Shown here: positions 63,701 through 64,000 of the stretch, piece after piece | Layout: each line of letters opens with the position of its first letter | Numbering within the stretch: the first letter of the stretch is position 1 | Assembly: GCA_024138015.1 (NCBI GenBank) | Contig: JAMXBB010000008.1 | Coordinates: 42,286,353-42,350,352 of the forward strand | Direction of reading: 5' to 3' | Length of the DNA: 64,000 nucleotides | Origin: Lumnitzera littorea | Lineage: Eukaryota; Streptophyta; Magnoliopsida; Myrtales; Combretaceae | The notes under the pieces: model-generated | The model's database searches: none | What the model was told of the DNA's origin: nothing | What the model saw: the letters and a program-made list of their open reading frames with translations, nothing else | Program-made: the position numbers and the translations under genes

Positions 63701-63889
63701 CCCGAAGAGTTTTGAAGAAGAAAGTTTATGTAGATGGTTCTCATAGAATCTGCTGTATCTCTGAGTGGGCATCACTATCCAGAGTACTAGAGTGGCCATG
63801 CAAATCGCCATAATTAGGAGCCATATTGCTTTTCTCACTATCTCAACACCACGAGAGGGTGATTTTCCTTCCACCCGCTTCCTATCCAT
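57720..63889 (-). CDS. FRO: Ferric-chelate reductase, FRO2 type, copy B, 8 exons
   Basis: Exons on minus: 63889-63694, 63592-63487, 62918-62718, 62060-61826, 59630-59303, 59168-58925, 58805-58108, 57859-57720. They join in phase to 715 codons plus a stop. Exons 2, 4, 5, 6 and 8 have exactly the lengths of copy A (106, 235, 328, 244, 140), and the phases are identical. Signatures are an N-terminal membrane segment, haem-ligand pairs at about 216/230 and 290/303, HPFT at 378-381, GPYGP at 426-430, GGSGI at 446-450, ITRYYIYPIDHN between late membrane segments, and a C-terminus HFESISFSW. The predicted role is plasma-membrane reduction of Fe(III) chelates with NADPH. Compared with copy A the protein is shorter in exons 1, 3 and 7. 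All donors and acceptors are canonical. It lies upstream of copy A in transcription order, with the copia element between them. Confidence 0.92.
59631..61825 (-). other. Intron 4 of FRO copy B (2.2 kb)
   Basis: This is AT-rich sequence with loosely repeated 'agtgtcgcat' and 'ttgtattttgaagatac' phrases between about 60260 and 60440 and an (AAG)n microsatellite at 60849-60875. No coding domain was recognised. It occupies the same position and phase as the long intron 4 of copy A, but I saw no clear sequence match between the two introns. Confidence 0.6.
60849..60875. repeat. (AAG)n microsatellite
   Basis: Nine trinucleotide units lie inside intron 4 of FRO copy B. Confidence 0.85.
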
Positions 63890-64000
63890 ATTTTGTTCTG
63901 TGTGTGTGAGAGAGAAGATTTTAGTCTCTCCAAAATTCCATCAGAAAAAAAAAAAAAGAAAAAGAAAAATGAGGGGGATGTAATAAGGACGGAAAAATGT
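63890..64000 (-). promoter_or_regulatory. Start of the FRO copy B upstream region
   Basis: Only 111 bases are present before the window ends. On minus they contain an A/T-rich stretch and a CTCTCTC run before the start codon. No TATA box is visible; by comparison with copy A it would lie just outside the window. Confidence 0.45.

Noticed and set aside
1..64000. tRNA or rRNA genes
   Set aside because: No cloverleaf with A- and B-box sequences or rRNA core was recognised by eye; the only tRNA-related match is the 12-base primer-binding site at 15735-15746. A tRNAscan run would settle this.

Overview
This 64-kb window is nuclear DNA from a flowering plant, almost certainly a eudicot. It is AT-rich, its genes have many introns with GT-AG borders, and it holds typical plant transposons (MULE, Ty3/gypsy, Ty1/copia, LINE). 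A cucurbit is a reasonable guess but is not established by anything seen here. Three protein-coding genes look intact; nearly everything else is decayed, nested mobile DNA.

Layout. 1-19550 is a repeat domain. It starts with a remnant resembling a long LTR (1-2200). Two Mutator-like elements (MULEs) with related terminal inverted repeats follow, in the same orientation and 63 bp apart: M1 (2721-7147) and M2 (7211-19550). M1 is interrupted by a 1.34-kb solo LTR. M2 carries a broken MURA-type transposase and a broken plant-mobile-domain gene. It is split by a minus-strand gypsy element (10725-16617), which is itself split by a 1.22-kb solo LTR.

19891-33275 (+) is a complete 23-exon gene for the plant RIC1 homologue, a WD40/RIC1-domain subunit of a Rab6/Ypt6 exchange factor acting at the Golgi. 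M2 ends only 340 bp before its start codon. Its introns hold a LINE remnant and possibly an LTR fragment.

35268-42617 (-) and 57720-63889 (-) are two complete eight-exon ferric-chelate reductase genes of the FRO2 type. They share exon phases, and five of the eight exon lengths are identical, so they are a tandem duplication. They are predicted plasma-membrane enzymes that move electrons from NADPH through FAD and two haems to extracellular Fe(III) chelates. FRO copy A converges with RIC1.

44467-53996, between the two FRO genes, is a Ty1/copia element with 230-bp LTRs and a perfect 5-bp target duplication. It is inflated by a nested 3.6-kb solo LTR, also with a perfect 5-bp duplication. It also holds a 940-bp reverse-complement copy of its own reverse-transcriptase region, bounded on both sides by a single N; this is probably an assembly artefact. 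The rest is intergenic or intronic AT-rich sequence in which no gene was recognised. I did not find a convincing undescribed system. The most unusual items are the PMD-carrying MULE, the three-level nest, the MULE end at the RIC1 promoter and a likely GC-AG intron in RIC1.
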